Below are positions 25,488 to 34,091 of a DNA stretch of 64,000 nucleotides, piece after piece. The position numbers were made by a program, and so were the translations under genes. Numbering within the stretch: the first letter of the stretch is position 1; every line of letters begins with the position of its first letter. The DNA is from Sphingomonas sp. PP-F2F-A104-K0414 (GTDB lineage Bacteria > Pseudomonadota > Alphaproteobacteria > Sphingomonadales > Sphingomonadaceae), in assembly GCF_004340945.1 (NCBI RefSeq), contig NZ_SLYD01000004.1, positions 124,001 through 188,000 on the forward strand, given 5' to 3'. The notes under the pieces were generated by a model. That model did not search any database. It saw only the letters and a list, made by a program, of their open reading frames with translations, and was not told the origin of the DNA.

Positions 25488-26468
25488 ATGGATGCAACGA
25501 CCCAGGATCCGATCGACGCAGCGGCCACCTGGCACGCGCGGATCGATGCGCCCGACATGGACTGGGCGGGCTTCGGCGACTGGCTCGACGCCGATCCGTC
25601 GCACCGCGCCGCCTATGATTCGATCGCGCTGCTCGATGCCGAGATCGCCGCCGCGGCCCCCGCGATCGCCGCGTTGCTGCCGGCGAACGACGACGGCGTT
25701 TCCGATCATGCCCCGCCAGCGCGCTCGACCCGCTGGCGGTGGATGGCGACCGGTACCGGCGGCGCGCTTGCCGCAGGTCTGGCGTTGCTGCTGATCGGGC
25801 CGACGCTCAGCGGCTCCGATGCCAGCGTGCAGACCTATGCGACCGACGCCGGTAACACCCGCGCAGTCACGCTCGCCGATGGCAGCGCGATGCGGCTCGA
25901 TCGTGGGTCGCGGGTGTCGGTGTCGGGGGGCACGACCCCGCTGATCGAGATCGCGGACGGCGCGGCAAGCTTTTCCGTGCGCCACGATCCATCGCGGACG
26001 TTGATCGTCCGCGCGGGCGGTTATGACATCCGCGACGTCGGCACGCGCTTTGCGGTCGTCAATGCGCAGGGACGGATCTCGGTCGCGGTCGCCGAGGGCA
26101 GCGTCAGCGTCGCGCCGCATGTCGATGATGGCAGCACGTCGACCACATTGACCGCCGGCCAGCGGCTCGACATCGATCCTGCCACCGGGATCGCCGCACG
26201 CCGGACGGTCGCACCGACGTCGGTCGCGGACTGGACCGATGGGCGGCTGGACTATGACGGCGCGCCGTTGCCGCTGGTTGTCGCCGATATATCGCGGTAT
26301 GCACGGACCCCGCTGGTGGTCGATCCGTCCGCCGCCGGGCTCGTTTTTTCCGGGGTTTTGACGATTGGCGACGGCTCGCGGCTTCTCGATCAGCTTCGCG
26401 CGGTGCTGCCGCTACGCCTGCACCGCGCTGATGGTGTCGTCCATATCGAGCGCACCGGCCCACGCTGA
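25488..26468 (+). CDS. fecR: FecR-family anti-sigma / signal transducer
   Basis: A 326-residue FecR protein. The N-terminal cytoplasmic DUF4880 part includes WHARIDAPDMDWAGFGDWLDA with the usual Trp residues. One membrane helix is at about 86-105. The periplasmic FecR domain shows TRAVTLADGSAMRLDRGSR, VRAGGYDIRDVGTRFAV and the C-terminal DUF4974-like secretin/STN-related domain around 245-320. Start ATG 25488 has AGGG seven bases upstream. It controls the preceding sigma factor and receives the signal from the TonB receptor that follows and overlaps its 3' end by about 100 bases. Confidence 0.85.
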   Translation: MDATTQDPIDAAATWHARIDAPDMDWAGFGDWLDADPSHRAAYDSIALLDAEIAAAAPAIAALLPANDDGVSDHAPPARSTRWRWMATGTGGALAAGLALLLIGPTLSGSDASVQTYATDAGNTRAVTLADGSAMRLDRGSRVSVSGGTTPLIEIADGAASFSVRHDPSRTLIVRAGGYDIRDVGTRFAVVNAQGRISVAVAEGSVSVAPHVDDGSTSTTLTAGQRLDIDPATGIAARRTVAPTSVADWTDGRLDYDGAPLPLVVADISRYARTPLVVDPSAAGLVFSGVLTIGDGSRLLDQLRAVLPLRLHRADGVVHIERTGPR

Positions 26469-28716
26469 CCCCGCGCGCACGATCGTCATCCCCGCCGGAT
26501 CGCTGAAGACCGCGCTCGATTCGCTCGCCCGCCAGACCGGCATCTCGATCGGCATGGCCGGCGAGCTGCCCGATGCGCCGGCCCGCAAGATCACGCGCGC
26601 CAACGACGTCGCGCAGGCGCTGAAAAGACTGCTCGCGGGAACGCGCCTGCGCGCGGTCCGCGTCGATGCCATGACGTGGCGGATCGAGCCCCTGCCTCCG
26701 CGCAAGCCCGGCGTTCGACCGGTCGCACCGCCGATCGTCGAGGGCGGCGACATCATCGTCACCGCCAGCAAGCGCGACGAACGCCTGTCCGACCTGCCCG
26801 CGTCGATCACCATCCTCGGCGGCCCCGCGCTCGACCGGCTCGCCGGCAAGCGCGGTCTGGTCGATCTGCTCGCGACCACCGATGGTGCCTTCTCGACCAA
26901 TCTCGGCCCCGGCCGCGACCGCGTGTTCCTGCGCGGAGTCGCCGACAGTGCGTTCAACGGCACCAGCCAGTCGCTGGTCAGCCTGTATCTCGACGATGCG
27001 CGGATCGGCTATTCCTCGCCCGATCCCGACCTCCGGATGGTCGATATCGACCACATCGAGATTTTACGAGGACCGCAGGGCACGCTCTACGGCACCGGTG
27101 CGCTAGGCGGCGTGATCCGGATCGTCACGACCGCACCCGATCTCGACGAGGTCTCGGGCAACGTCGCGGGCGAGGCGACAGGTATCAACAATGGCGCATT
27201 CGGTGGTGCGCTCGACGCCACGCTCAACCTGCCGATCGTGACTGGGACGTTGGCGTTGCGTGCGTCGGGCTGGACCGAGACCATGCCCGGCTGGATCGAC
27301 GACACCGGCCGCAACACGCGCAACGTCAACCGCACCGCGCGCAGCGGGGGCCGCGCAGCGCTGCGGTGGGCGATCGGCGATGGTTGGACTGCGACCATGA
27401 GCGGCATCGGCCAGCGGATCGATGCGCGCGACAGCCAATATGCGACCAGCGGGCTATCGCGCGCGACGGCGATCGCCGAGCCGCAGGACAATGATTTCCT
27501 GTCCGGGTCGCTCGATATCCACGGCCCGATCGGCAGCCTCGACGCGCAATCGACCACCTCGATCGTGTCGCATGAATTCGGCAGCACCTATGATGCGAGC
27601 GTCATGGCCGCTGCGCTCGGCACGACCGCACCGGTTGCCTATGTCGAGGACCGCGCGATCCGGCTGGTGACGCAGGAGGTCCGGTTGAGCGATCCGACCG
27701 CACGCCACCCATGGATCGTCGGCGCGTCGATCCTGCATGCGACCACCCGCCTGAAAGGCCGCTTCGAATCCGACGCCAACTCCGTGATCGCGCGCGACGA
27801 CAAGGAGGCGGTGTTCGAAGCGGCGGTGTTCGCCGAGGGCACGCAACGTCTGTCGTCGACGCTCGACCTGAAGATCGGTCTGCGCGGCTTCGTGACGGTG
27901 AACGACATCGAACAGCAAGGTCCCGACGACCAGAGCACCACCAAGCTGGGCGTCACGCCGAGCGGCACACTCAGCTGGCACCGCGACGACGTCGGACTGA
28001 TCTGGCTACGTTACGCCAGCGCGATCCGTCCCGCCGGTGTCACCCGGGCATCGATCAGCACCGAGCAACGCATCCCCGGCGATGAGTTGCAGAGCATCGA
28101 GATGGGGTGGCGCATCCACGGCCTCGACGATCGGCTCAGCCTCAGCGGCGCGATCTTCGGATCGTTCTGGGAGCATCTTCGCAGCGACGTCGTCGGATCT
28201 GACGGGTTGTTCGGCACGGTCGATGCGGGGAATGCCACAAACTACGGCGTCGAGTTCGGCGGACGGTTCGACGCACGGCCCTACACGATCGACTTCGGCA
28301 CCACGATCCAGCGCGCGCGACTGACGTCACCCGCCAACGATCGCGCCTATGATCGCGCCGGGCAGGACGATCGTCGCCTGCCGGTCGTACCCGATTATTC
28401 CGCGCGGCTGGGGATCACGCGACGGTTCTCGCTGATCGGGATGCCGGCGAGCGGATATGTCACGGCGCGGTATATCGGCCAGACGCGGTTGAGCTTCGAT
28501 CCCCTGCTCGATCGGCCGGCGGGCGATTATGCCACGATCGGCGCGGGCGCGACGCTCGACGACGGACCACGACACTGGTCGATCGCGATCGACAATCTCC
28601 TCGATGGACGCGGCAACAGCTTCGGGTTCGGCAATCCCTTCACGCTGGCGACGACCACGCAGACCGTTCCGATCCGACCGCGGGCGATCACGCTGAGACT
28701 CGCGATCGGGCTTTAG
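26365..28716 (+). CDS. TonB-dependent outer-membrane receptor with STN signalling domain
   Basis: A 783-residue TonB-dependent transducer. A signal peptide (about residues 1-34, ending AHA) is followed by an STN domain (RTIVIPAGSLKTALDSLARQ and after) that contacts FecR. The plug has GGDIIVTASKRDERLSDLPAS and EILRGPQGTLYGTGALGGVI. The rest is a 22-strand barrel with a final ITLRLAIGL. The signal peptide is only complete if translation starts at TTG 26365, inside fecR; ATG 26431 would cut it short. The length and FecR link mark it as an inducible receptor for a siderophore, heme or a glycan. The substrate is not readable; FecR-linked receptors are usually for ferric siderophores. Confidence 0.88.
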   Translation: MATARGFSISFARCCRYACTALMVSSISSAPAHADPARTIVIPAGSLKTALDSLARQTGISIGMAGELPDAPARKITRANDVAQALKRLLAGTRLRAVRVDAMTWRIEPLPPRKPGVRPVAPPIVEGGDIIVTASKRDERLSDLPASITILGGPALDRLAGKRGLVDLLATTDGAFSTNLGPGRDRVFLRGVADSAFNGTSQSLVSLYLDDARIGYSSPDPDLRMVDIDHIEILRGPQGTLYGTGALGGVIRIVTTAPDLDEVSGNVAGEATGINNGAFGGALDATLNLPIVTGTLALRASGWTETMPGWIDDTGRNTRNVNRTARSGGRAALRWAIGDGWTATMSGIGQRIDARDSQYATSGLSRATAIAEPQDNDFLSGSLDIHGPIGSLDAQSTTSIVSHEFGSTYDASVMAAALGTTAPVAYVEDRAIRLVTQEVRLSDPTARHPWIVGASILHATTRLKGRFESDANSVIARDDKEAVFEAAVFAEGTQRLSSTLDLKIGLRGFVTVNDIEQQGPDDQSTTKLGVTPSGTLSWHRDDVGLIWLRYASAIRPAGVTRASISTEQRIPGDELQSIEMGWRIHGLDDRLSLSGAIFGSFWEHLRSDVVGSDGLFGTVDAGNATNYGVEFGGRFDARPYTIDFGTTIQRARLTSPANDRAYDRAGQDDRRLPVVPDYSARLGITRRFSLIGMPASGYVTARYIGQTRLSFDPLLDRPAGDYATIGAGATLDDGPRHWSIAIDNLLDGRGNSFGFGNPFTLATTTQTVPIRPRAITLRLAIGL

Positions 28717-28727
28717 CCACGGCGCCC

Positions 28728-28752
28728 CCGCGCGATGCATTCGCGCGCGGCG
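28728..28752. terminator. Hairpin downstream of the TonB receptor gene
   Basis: CGCGCGA and TTCGCGCG arms around a TGCA core lie about 15 bases after the receptor stop. There is no T-run, so it is a possible rather than a clear terminator. Confidence 0.35.
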
Positions 28753-28804
28753 ACTAAACGATGTCATTGTACGTTACCCGACGCGGGGCTAGCGGCATGC
28801 TGCC

Positions 28805-29632
28805 ATGTCGATATCGCCCCCATCGCCCGCCAAGTCCTTGAACTGGTTGCAGCCCTTGCCGGGCCTGCGAATCCTGCGGCGTGGCGACGTACCGATCACG
28901 CGCGTCCAGATCTATGGCCAGCGGTGCAGCGGGACCAACCTCGTCACGCGCGCGATCGAGGCGAACATGCCCGGCGTCGAGATCACCGAGGCGTTCGGGT
29001 TCAAGCATTGGTTCGTACCGCCGCAGACGCTGTTCGTGAAGGATACGCTGGTGCTGGTCGTGGCGCGCGATGCGTATGATTGGGCGCGCAGTCTCCACCG
29101 CCAGCCTTGGCATGCGCACCCCGAGCTGAAGGCCAAGCCCTTCGACGCGTTCATCCGCAGCGACTGGCATAGTTATTGGGACGATCATTTCGGGCATATC
29201 GAGCCCGGCCATCCGATGCATGGCGACGAGATGCTGCACGAACGCGATCCCGAGACCGGCGAACGCTTTGCCAATTGCATTGCCAAGCGGACCGCCAAGC
29301 TGCGCCATTGGTCGTCGCTGACCAACCGCGCGCACAACGTCGCGCTGCTCGGCTATGACGCGTTCGCGCGCGATCCGGCGGCATTCGTGAGCGCGTTGGC
29401 GGCGGCAGCAGGCTTGGCGCACCATCCACAGTTCGTGCCGATCACCAGCTACAAGGGACAAGGCTACGCGCCCTATGTGCCGACAGCCTATCCCGATCTC
29501 GCAGCAGCGGATGCGGCGCATATCGCCACCTGGCTCGATCCCGAGATCGAGGCGGCGTTCGGCTTGAGCGCCGACTATGCTGATCGACATCAATCGCCTT
29601 CGCGCGTGGCTCCGGTACAGCAATCGGCATGA
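28805..29632 (+). CDS. Sulfotransferase-like P-loop protein
   Basis: A 275-residue cytoplasmic protein. The segment VQIYGQRCSGTNLVTRAIEA at about residues 34-53 has the form of a 5'-phosphosulfate-binding loop of sulfotransferases (RCSGTN in place of the usual RSGTT/S). LVLVVARDAYDWARSLHRQP at about 82-101 resembles the 3'-phosphate-binding region with a conserved Arg and Ser. The family is suggested by these two motifs only. Its stop overlaps the next glycosyltransferase gene (ATGA), so it probably modifies the same glycan. A nucleotide-dependent kinase is the alternative. Confidence 0.6.
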   Translation: MSISPPSPAKSLNWLQPLPGLRILRRGDVPITRVQIYGQRCSGTNLVTRAIEANMPGVEITEAFGFKHWFVPPQTLFVKDTLVLVVARDAYDWARSLHRQPWHAHPELKAKPFDAFIRSDWHSYWDDHFGHIEPGHPMHGDEMLHERDPETGERFANCIAKRTAKLRHWSSLTNRAHNVALLGYDAFARDPAAFVSALAAAAGLAHHPQFVPITSYKGQGYAPYVPTAYPDLAAADAAHIATWLDPEIEAAFGLSADYADRHQSPSRVAPVQQSA

Positions 29633-30729
29633 GCCAGCCGATCACGTTCTTCATCCATCACCAGGGCCGCGGCCATGCGAACCGCGCGATGGCGATCATC
29701 CGCGAACTGCCGCCCGAGCGCGCAGTGACGATCCTGACCGCCAAGCCGTCGCTGTTCGACGGGTTCGAGCGGCCGATCGCGATCGCGGCGCTGCCCGACA
29801 TGATCGGCGCGCCCGTGCCGACCCCGGGGCTGTTCGCACAGGCCACGCCCGAGGTGATGCACTGCGTCCCGCTCGGGGTGGCGAAGACGCGGGCCACGAT
29901 GCGGACGATCATCGACCATCTCGACGACGTCGATCCGGCGCTGTTCGTGGTCGACGTCTCCGCAGAGATCGCGTTGCTTGCGCGGATCGCCAGCGTCCCG
30001 GCGATCAGCATCCGGATGCACGGCGACCGGCTCGATCCCGGGCATCTCGGCGCCTATCAGGCGAGTGTCGGCCTGCTCGCGCCGTTCGGCGAAGCGCTCG
30101 AGCAGGGCGACACGCCCGACTGGGTTCGCGCGAAGACGTGTTACGCGGGCGGCCTATGCACGACCGTCGATCCGGTCCCGACCAAGGCCGAAGCGCGTGC
30201 GAAACTCGGCCTTGATCCAAACCAGGAGATTATCGTCGTACTCACCGGCGGCGGCGGCGCGGGCACACCCTATGCGCCGCTGACGATGGCGGCGCGGGCG
30301 GTGCCGGATGCGCTGTGGCTGGTGCTGGGGCCGGTCCACCGCGAGGGACACGAAACCGATTTCGGCAATCTCGTCGAGCTCGGCTGGGTACCGGGCGTGA
30401 CCGACCACATCGCCGCGGCGGACGTGGTGATCGCGTCGGCGGGCGACAACACGGTGCACGAGATCGCGCGCGTTGGGCGGCCTTATGTTTGCGCGCCCGA
30501 ATGGCGGTATTTCGGTGAGCAGACGCGCAAGGCAGAGCGACTTGCGGAACTGGGTGCGGCGGTTGCGCTTCCGGCGTGGCCAGGCGCGCTGGCACCATGG
30601 CGCGGGATCCTCGATGCGGCCAAGGCACTCGATCCGGCGGCACTAGCCGAACTTTACGACGACGACGCGGCGAAAGTGGCGGCTGAGTATCTGGAAGGGC
30701 TGGCGGTTTCTTTGTGGGCCGCGGGGTAA
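29629..30729 (+). CDS. Glycosyltransferase, MurG/GT28-like
   Basis: A 366-residue GT-B protein. The N-terminus FFIHHQGRGHANRAMAIIREL contains the GRGH loop typical of the GT28/MurG and UDP-glycosyltransferase group. The C-terminal lobe has VVLTGGGGAGTPYAPL, ELGWVPGVTDHIAAADVVIASAGDNTVHE-type donor-binding region and PEWRYFGEQTRKAERL. It is coupled by ATGA overlap to the sulfotransferase-like gene. Donor and acceptor are unknown; a cell-surface glycan is likely from the neighbourhood. Confidence 0.75.
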   Translation: MSQPITFFIHHQGRGHANRAMAIIRELPPERAVTILTAKPSLFDGFERPIAIAALPDMIGAPVPTPGLFAQATPEVMHCVPLGVAKTRATMRTIIDHLDDVDPALFVVDVSAEIALLARIASVPAISIRMHGDRLDPGHLGAYQASVGLLAPFGEALEQGDTPDWVRAKTCYAGGLCTTVDPVPTKAEARAKLGLDPNQEIIVVLTGGGGAGTPYAPLTMAARAVPDALWLVLGPVHREGHETDFGNLVELGWVPGVTDHIAAADVVIASAGDNTVHEIARVGRPYVCAPEWRYFGEQTRKAERLAELGAAVALPAWPGALAPWRGILDAAKALDPAALAELYDDDAAKVAAEYLEGLAVSLWAAG

Positions 30730-30797
30730 GCACGTTCCAGCCCCGCCCCCGGCGGGGGAGGATCGAAAGTGAGACGCCTTCTAGCCCTCGCTCCACG

Positions 30798-30881
30798 CGT
30801 CATCCCAGCGAAAGCTGGGATCTCATCATGGGGCTCCCGCCGGCCGTCTCACGGGCGACTCCATCTCTCGCTGGGGTAACG
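30798..30881. repeat. Palindromic repeat, family B (degenerate copy)
   Basis: The left arm CGTCATCCCAGCGAAAGCTG is intact and the right arm (CTCGCTGGGGTAACG) is partly decayed. Complete copies lie at 51599-51682 and, diverged, at 49361-49443. The same gap (30730-31008) also has half of a family C repeat near 30739-30766. No gene is seen in the gap. Confidence 0.75.
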
Positions 30882-31008
30882 AAATTGGGGACATGCCGGA
30901 AAGCGGAAGATGCGTAGCGGGAACAGGACAGGCAGAGGCAGCATAGGCTGATGTCGGCAAAGAGAGTATTCACGACCTACACGCGTAAAGTCGGGTAGGC
31001 ACCCGGCC

Positions 31009-31866
31009 TCAGCTGAACAGCGTCTCCGGTGGCATCTTCGACGCAATCATTTCCGCCTCGGTCGGCTGGCGCAAGACCGTGATCGCATCCGCATCCCACG
31101 CGATCAGACCATTCTCCGCGAACTGCCCGAGCCAATATTGCATGCACCACCGCCCCCATGTCGCCCGAAACAACCGCGCATTGCGGATGATCGCGTCGAA
31201 ATGCTGATAGGCCGGCGTGTGGACGATGTGGTGCTGATGATACGCGCGCGCGCCTCCAACCCACCACATTGCGACGCCCGCGCGCTCCAGTCGTGCGGCG
31301 AAGTCCGTCTCCTCCCCGCCATAGCCGACATAGCGTTCGTCCATCCCCCCGGCTCGCGTCCAGTCCGCGGCGGAAATCCCAAACGACAAGCCCCAGAGTT
31401 CGCCATGCGTGGGTGTCGGACGGATCTCGTCGAGAGCGATCGGCGGCTTGTCGGGGTGGCGCTTGCCGATCCGGTCAAGCGCAACGAAATCGATACTGTC
31501 CGTGATCGCGCCAGCGGGAAGATACAGAACCTCTCCCAACCGAATGCCGCCTGGCTCCGATCCCGTCTCGACATAGCGTTCGACCAAGGTCGGTGACGGC
31601 ACGCAATCGACGTCGAGGAAGATAAGTTGCTTGCCTGATGCCGCCGCCGCCGCACGATTGCGCGCCGCGGCAAGCGGCATCGCGTCGCCTGATACGAACA
31701 CCTCCCGGATCGGAAAGCCGGTCGAGGGTAGATCGATATGCGCCGCTGGCTGCATATAGGCGATCACCAGTTCGTCGGGCTTGCGCCGCGACGCGTTCAA
31801 CCCGGCAATCAGGTTCGCCAAATGCGCGCGACGCCCGCGGACGAGCGTGAGGACGCTGACGCTCAC
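31009..31866 (-). CDS. Glycosyltransferase family 2 with galactosyltransferase-type C-terminus
   Basis: A 285-residue GT-A enzyme. It begins SVSVLTLVRGRRAHLANLI, has the metal-binding DxD in IFLDVDCVPSP near residue 95, and a C-terminal GGMDERYVGYGGEETDFAARL-like block, which is the glyco-transf-7C signature (its Glu-Glu-Asp is the base region). The GTG start overlaps the stop of the sucrose-phosphate-synthase-like gene upstream (GTGA), so the two are coupled. Acceptor unknown. Confidence 0.8.
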   Translation of the reverse strand: MSVSVLTLVRGRRAHLANLIAGLNASRRKPDELVIAYMQPAAHIDLPSTGFPIREVFVSGDAMPLAAARNRAAAAASGKQLIFLDVDCVPSPTLVERYVETGSEPGGIRLGEVLYLPAGAITDSIDFVALDRIGKRHPDKPPIALDEIRPTPTHGELWGLSFGISAADWTRAGGMDERYVGYGGEETDFAARLERAGVAMWWVGGARAYHQHHIVHTPAYQHFDAIIRNARLFRATWGRWCMQYWLGQFAENGLIAWDADAITVLRQPTEAEMIASKMPPETLFS

Positions 31867-33980
31867 GAGGCCTGCTTCCGTGCCGCGGTGAGCGACTCCG
31901 ACTGTTCGGCCGCGGCGCGGAAATACGCCACGCCTTCGATCACCCCGCGCGCATGATGGCCGACCGCGACATAGCCATGCGCGAGGTCGGCACGCGTGCC
32001 GAGGCCATCCGAATAATTGCCGACGATGATCGCGTGGCGCGACGAGCGCAGCATCTCGATATCGTTGCCGCTGTCGCCCGCGACGATCACCTGACGCGGT
32101 TCGAGGCCGAGGCGGCGGCGGACATGCTCGACCGCCGTCCCCTTCGATGCCGCGTGCGGTAGGACGTCGAGATAGCGGCCGTGGCTCTGGATGATCGAGC
32201 AGCTATGGCCGTGTTCCGCCAGTAGCGCGCGCACGCGTTCGGCCGCCGCCACGTCGCCGTCAGCGAAATAGCTGAGCTTGAACCGGCGTTGTTCGAGCGG
32301 GCTTTGCGGAGTCAGTCCGGCGTGTTGGCCGATCAGCGCGGCAACCGCGTCGCGATCCCATCCAGCAGCGATGATCCCGTCCCATTCGGTGTCACGGTCG
32401 TATACCGCACCGCGCACCGTCCGGTAATAGATCTCCGAGCCGACCGACGTAATCAGGATCTCGGGGCGTGGCGCGTCGTGCTGGCCGAGCACCGCCATCG
32501 CGCTGTGAAAGCTGCGCCCGGTGGCGATCGCGAACGCAACTTCAGTCTGCGCCGCATGCCACGCTGCGAAATCGCCGACGCCTTGCGCGCAACCGATCAG
32601 CGTCCCGTCGATGTCCGAAACCAGCAACAACGCCGGGTCGCGCTCAGCGAGCGGAACCGCGGAGGCGCCGACGACCTCCTCGAGCAGGCCCACGTAAAGC
32701 TGTACGTGGCGGTCCCAGTCATACGCCCGGATCGCGACCGACCCCGCCGCTGAATAGCGCGACCAGAGTGCGGGATCGTCGAGGATCTTGACGATCGCAT
32801 CGGTAATCGCGGTCGAGGAGCGCGGGTCGACGAGGATACCGTTGCCGCAGGTCTCGACGATGTCGTTGGGACCACCGCTATCGGTCGCAACCACCGGCAG
32901 CCCGCTGGCCGCCGCTTCGAGCAAGGTGAGCCCGAACGGTTCGTTGAGCGCCGGATTGACGAAGATGCCGCGTCGGGTACGGGCATGCGCATACACCGCA
33001 GCGATATCGTCGGGGCGGTGGTGCTTGGGATAGGCGACCTTGCCGTACAGGTCGTAGCGATCGATCAGCTGGAGCAGTTCGGCGATGTTGTCGCGGATCT
33101 CGGGCTCGAGCGTCGCGCTGTCGTCGCGCGTCCCGGCCAGGATCACGAGGTTCGCCGCAGCCTGCAACGCAGGCGACCGGCCATAAGCGTGAACGAGCGC
33201 GGCGAGGTTCTTCTTGGTGACAGGCCGCGCGATCGCGAGAATAACCGGCTTGGAAGGGTCGTCGAGGAACCGGTCGATCAACGCGTCGACGCGTGCGTCG
33301 GTGCGGCAGTTGGCAAACTGTTTCAGGTCGCTGCCGGGCGCGAATACGCGAATCCGACCGGGATCATAGGCAGCATAATCGGCGTACTGGACCTCGGCCT
33401 CGTCGCGCGAGGAGGCAATGATCGCGGCGGCGCCGGCGATCGTCTCTTCCTCGATCGCGATACGGCGATCGAGCCCTGCAGTCTCCGCACAGTCGCGATC
33501 GAACGCGGCCAGCTTTACCCGACCCAGCGAGTGCGCGGTGAACACGTACGGAATGCCGGTCCGCGCCGAGACACGCGCCGCGACCAACCCTGCATCGGCG
33601 TAGTGCGCGTGCATGACGTCGGGTGTGCGGTCGAGCGTGGCGATATGCGCGACCAGGGCCTCGACCAGGCTGTCATGCTCGGTCCACAGGTCTTCCTTGA
33701 CCAGATACGCATCCGATGCGGTCGGCAGGCGGACGATCCGCGTGGTGCCGTCGATCGTCTCGATCGGTTCGGCATAGCATTCGGCATAGGCGATATGGTG
33801 GAAGGCGCGGGTCACGATTTCCATGCGGTCGATCACCGGATTGCGACCGCTGGCGGAGACCAGATCGAGCAAATAGCGGATATGCCCCCCGGTATCCGCG
33901 GTGAGTCCGTATTCGACGTCGGTTGCGCGTAAACACCCCTGTAACGCGATATGTAGTACGAACACCCTTCCCCCGTTCAT
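31863..33980 (-). CDS. Fused GT4 glycosyltransferase and HAD phosphatase, sucrose-phosphate synthase/phosphatase-like
   Basis: A 705-residue two-domain protein. Residues about 5-450 are a GT4 synthase of the sucrose-phosphate synthase type: YGLTADTGGHIRYLLDL near the start, HAHYADAGLVAARVS, FTAHSLGRVK, and the donor E-x7-E in NPALNEPFGLTLLEAAASG. Residues about 460-700 are a HAD-IIB phosphatase with LLVSDIDGTLIG and VAGDSGNDIEML. Together they would make sucrose 6-phosphate from UDP-glucose and fructose 6-phosphate, then release sucrose. I chose ATG 33980 because homology begins there; the frame is open 40 codons further. A different sugar-phosphate product is possible. The GT2 gene is coupled downstream. 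Confidence 0.75.
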   Translation of the reverse strand: MNGGRVFVLHIALQGCLRATDVEYGLTADTGGHIRYLLDLVSASGRNPVIDRMEIVTRAFHHIAYAECYAEPIETIDGTTRIVRLPTASDAYLVKEDLWTEHDSLVEALVAHIATLDRTPDVMHAHYADAGLVAARVSARTGIPYVFTAHSLGRVKLAAFDRDCAETAGLDRRIAIEEETIAGAAAIIASSRDEAEVQYADYAAYDPGRIRVFAPGSDLKQFANCRTDARVDALIDRFLDDPSKPVILAIARPVTKKNLAALVHAYGRSPALQAAANLVILAGTRDDSATLEPEIRDNIAELLQLIDRYDLYGKVAYPKHHRPDDIAAVYAHARTRRGIFVNPALNEPFGLTLLEAAASGLPVVATDSGGPNDIVETCGNGILVDPRSSTAITDAIVKILDDPALWSRYSAAGSVAIRAYDWDRHVQLYVGLLEEVVGASAVPLAERDPALLLVSDIDGTLIGCAQGVGDFAAWHAAQTEVAFAIATGRSFHSAMAVLGQHDAPRPEILITSVGSEIYYRTVRGAVYDRDTEWDGIIAAGWDRDAVAALIGQHAGLTPQSPLEQRRFKLSYFADGDVAAAERVRALLAEHGHSCSIIQSHGRYLDVLPHAASKGTAVEHVRRRLGLEPRQVIVAGDSGNDIEMLRSSRHAIIVGNYSDGLGTRADLAHGYVAVGHHARGVIEGVAYFRAAAEQSESLTAARKQAS

Positions 33981-34091
33981 CTGGAATTCACACAAGGAAC
34001 CCCCCGCGGGGTTGCCGAGTTCCGGGCAGATGAAACGCGAAACCCTTGAATTGACGCAGATTAATACATTCTGTTTGGTACGCCGGTCGCC

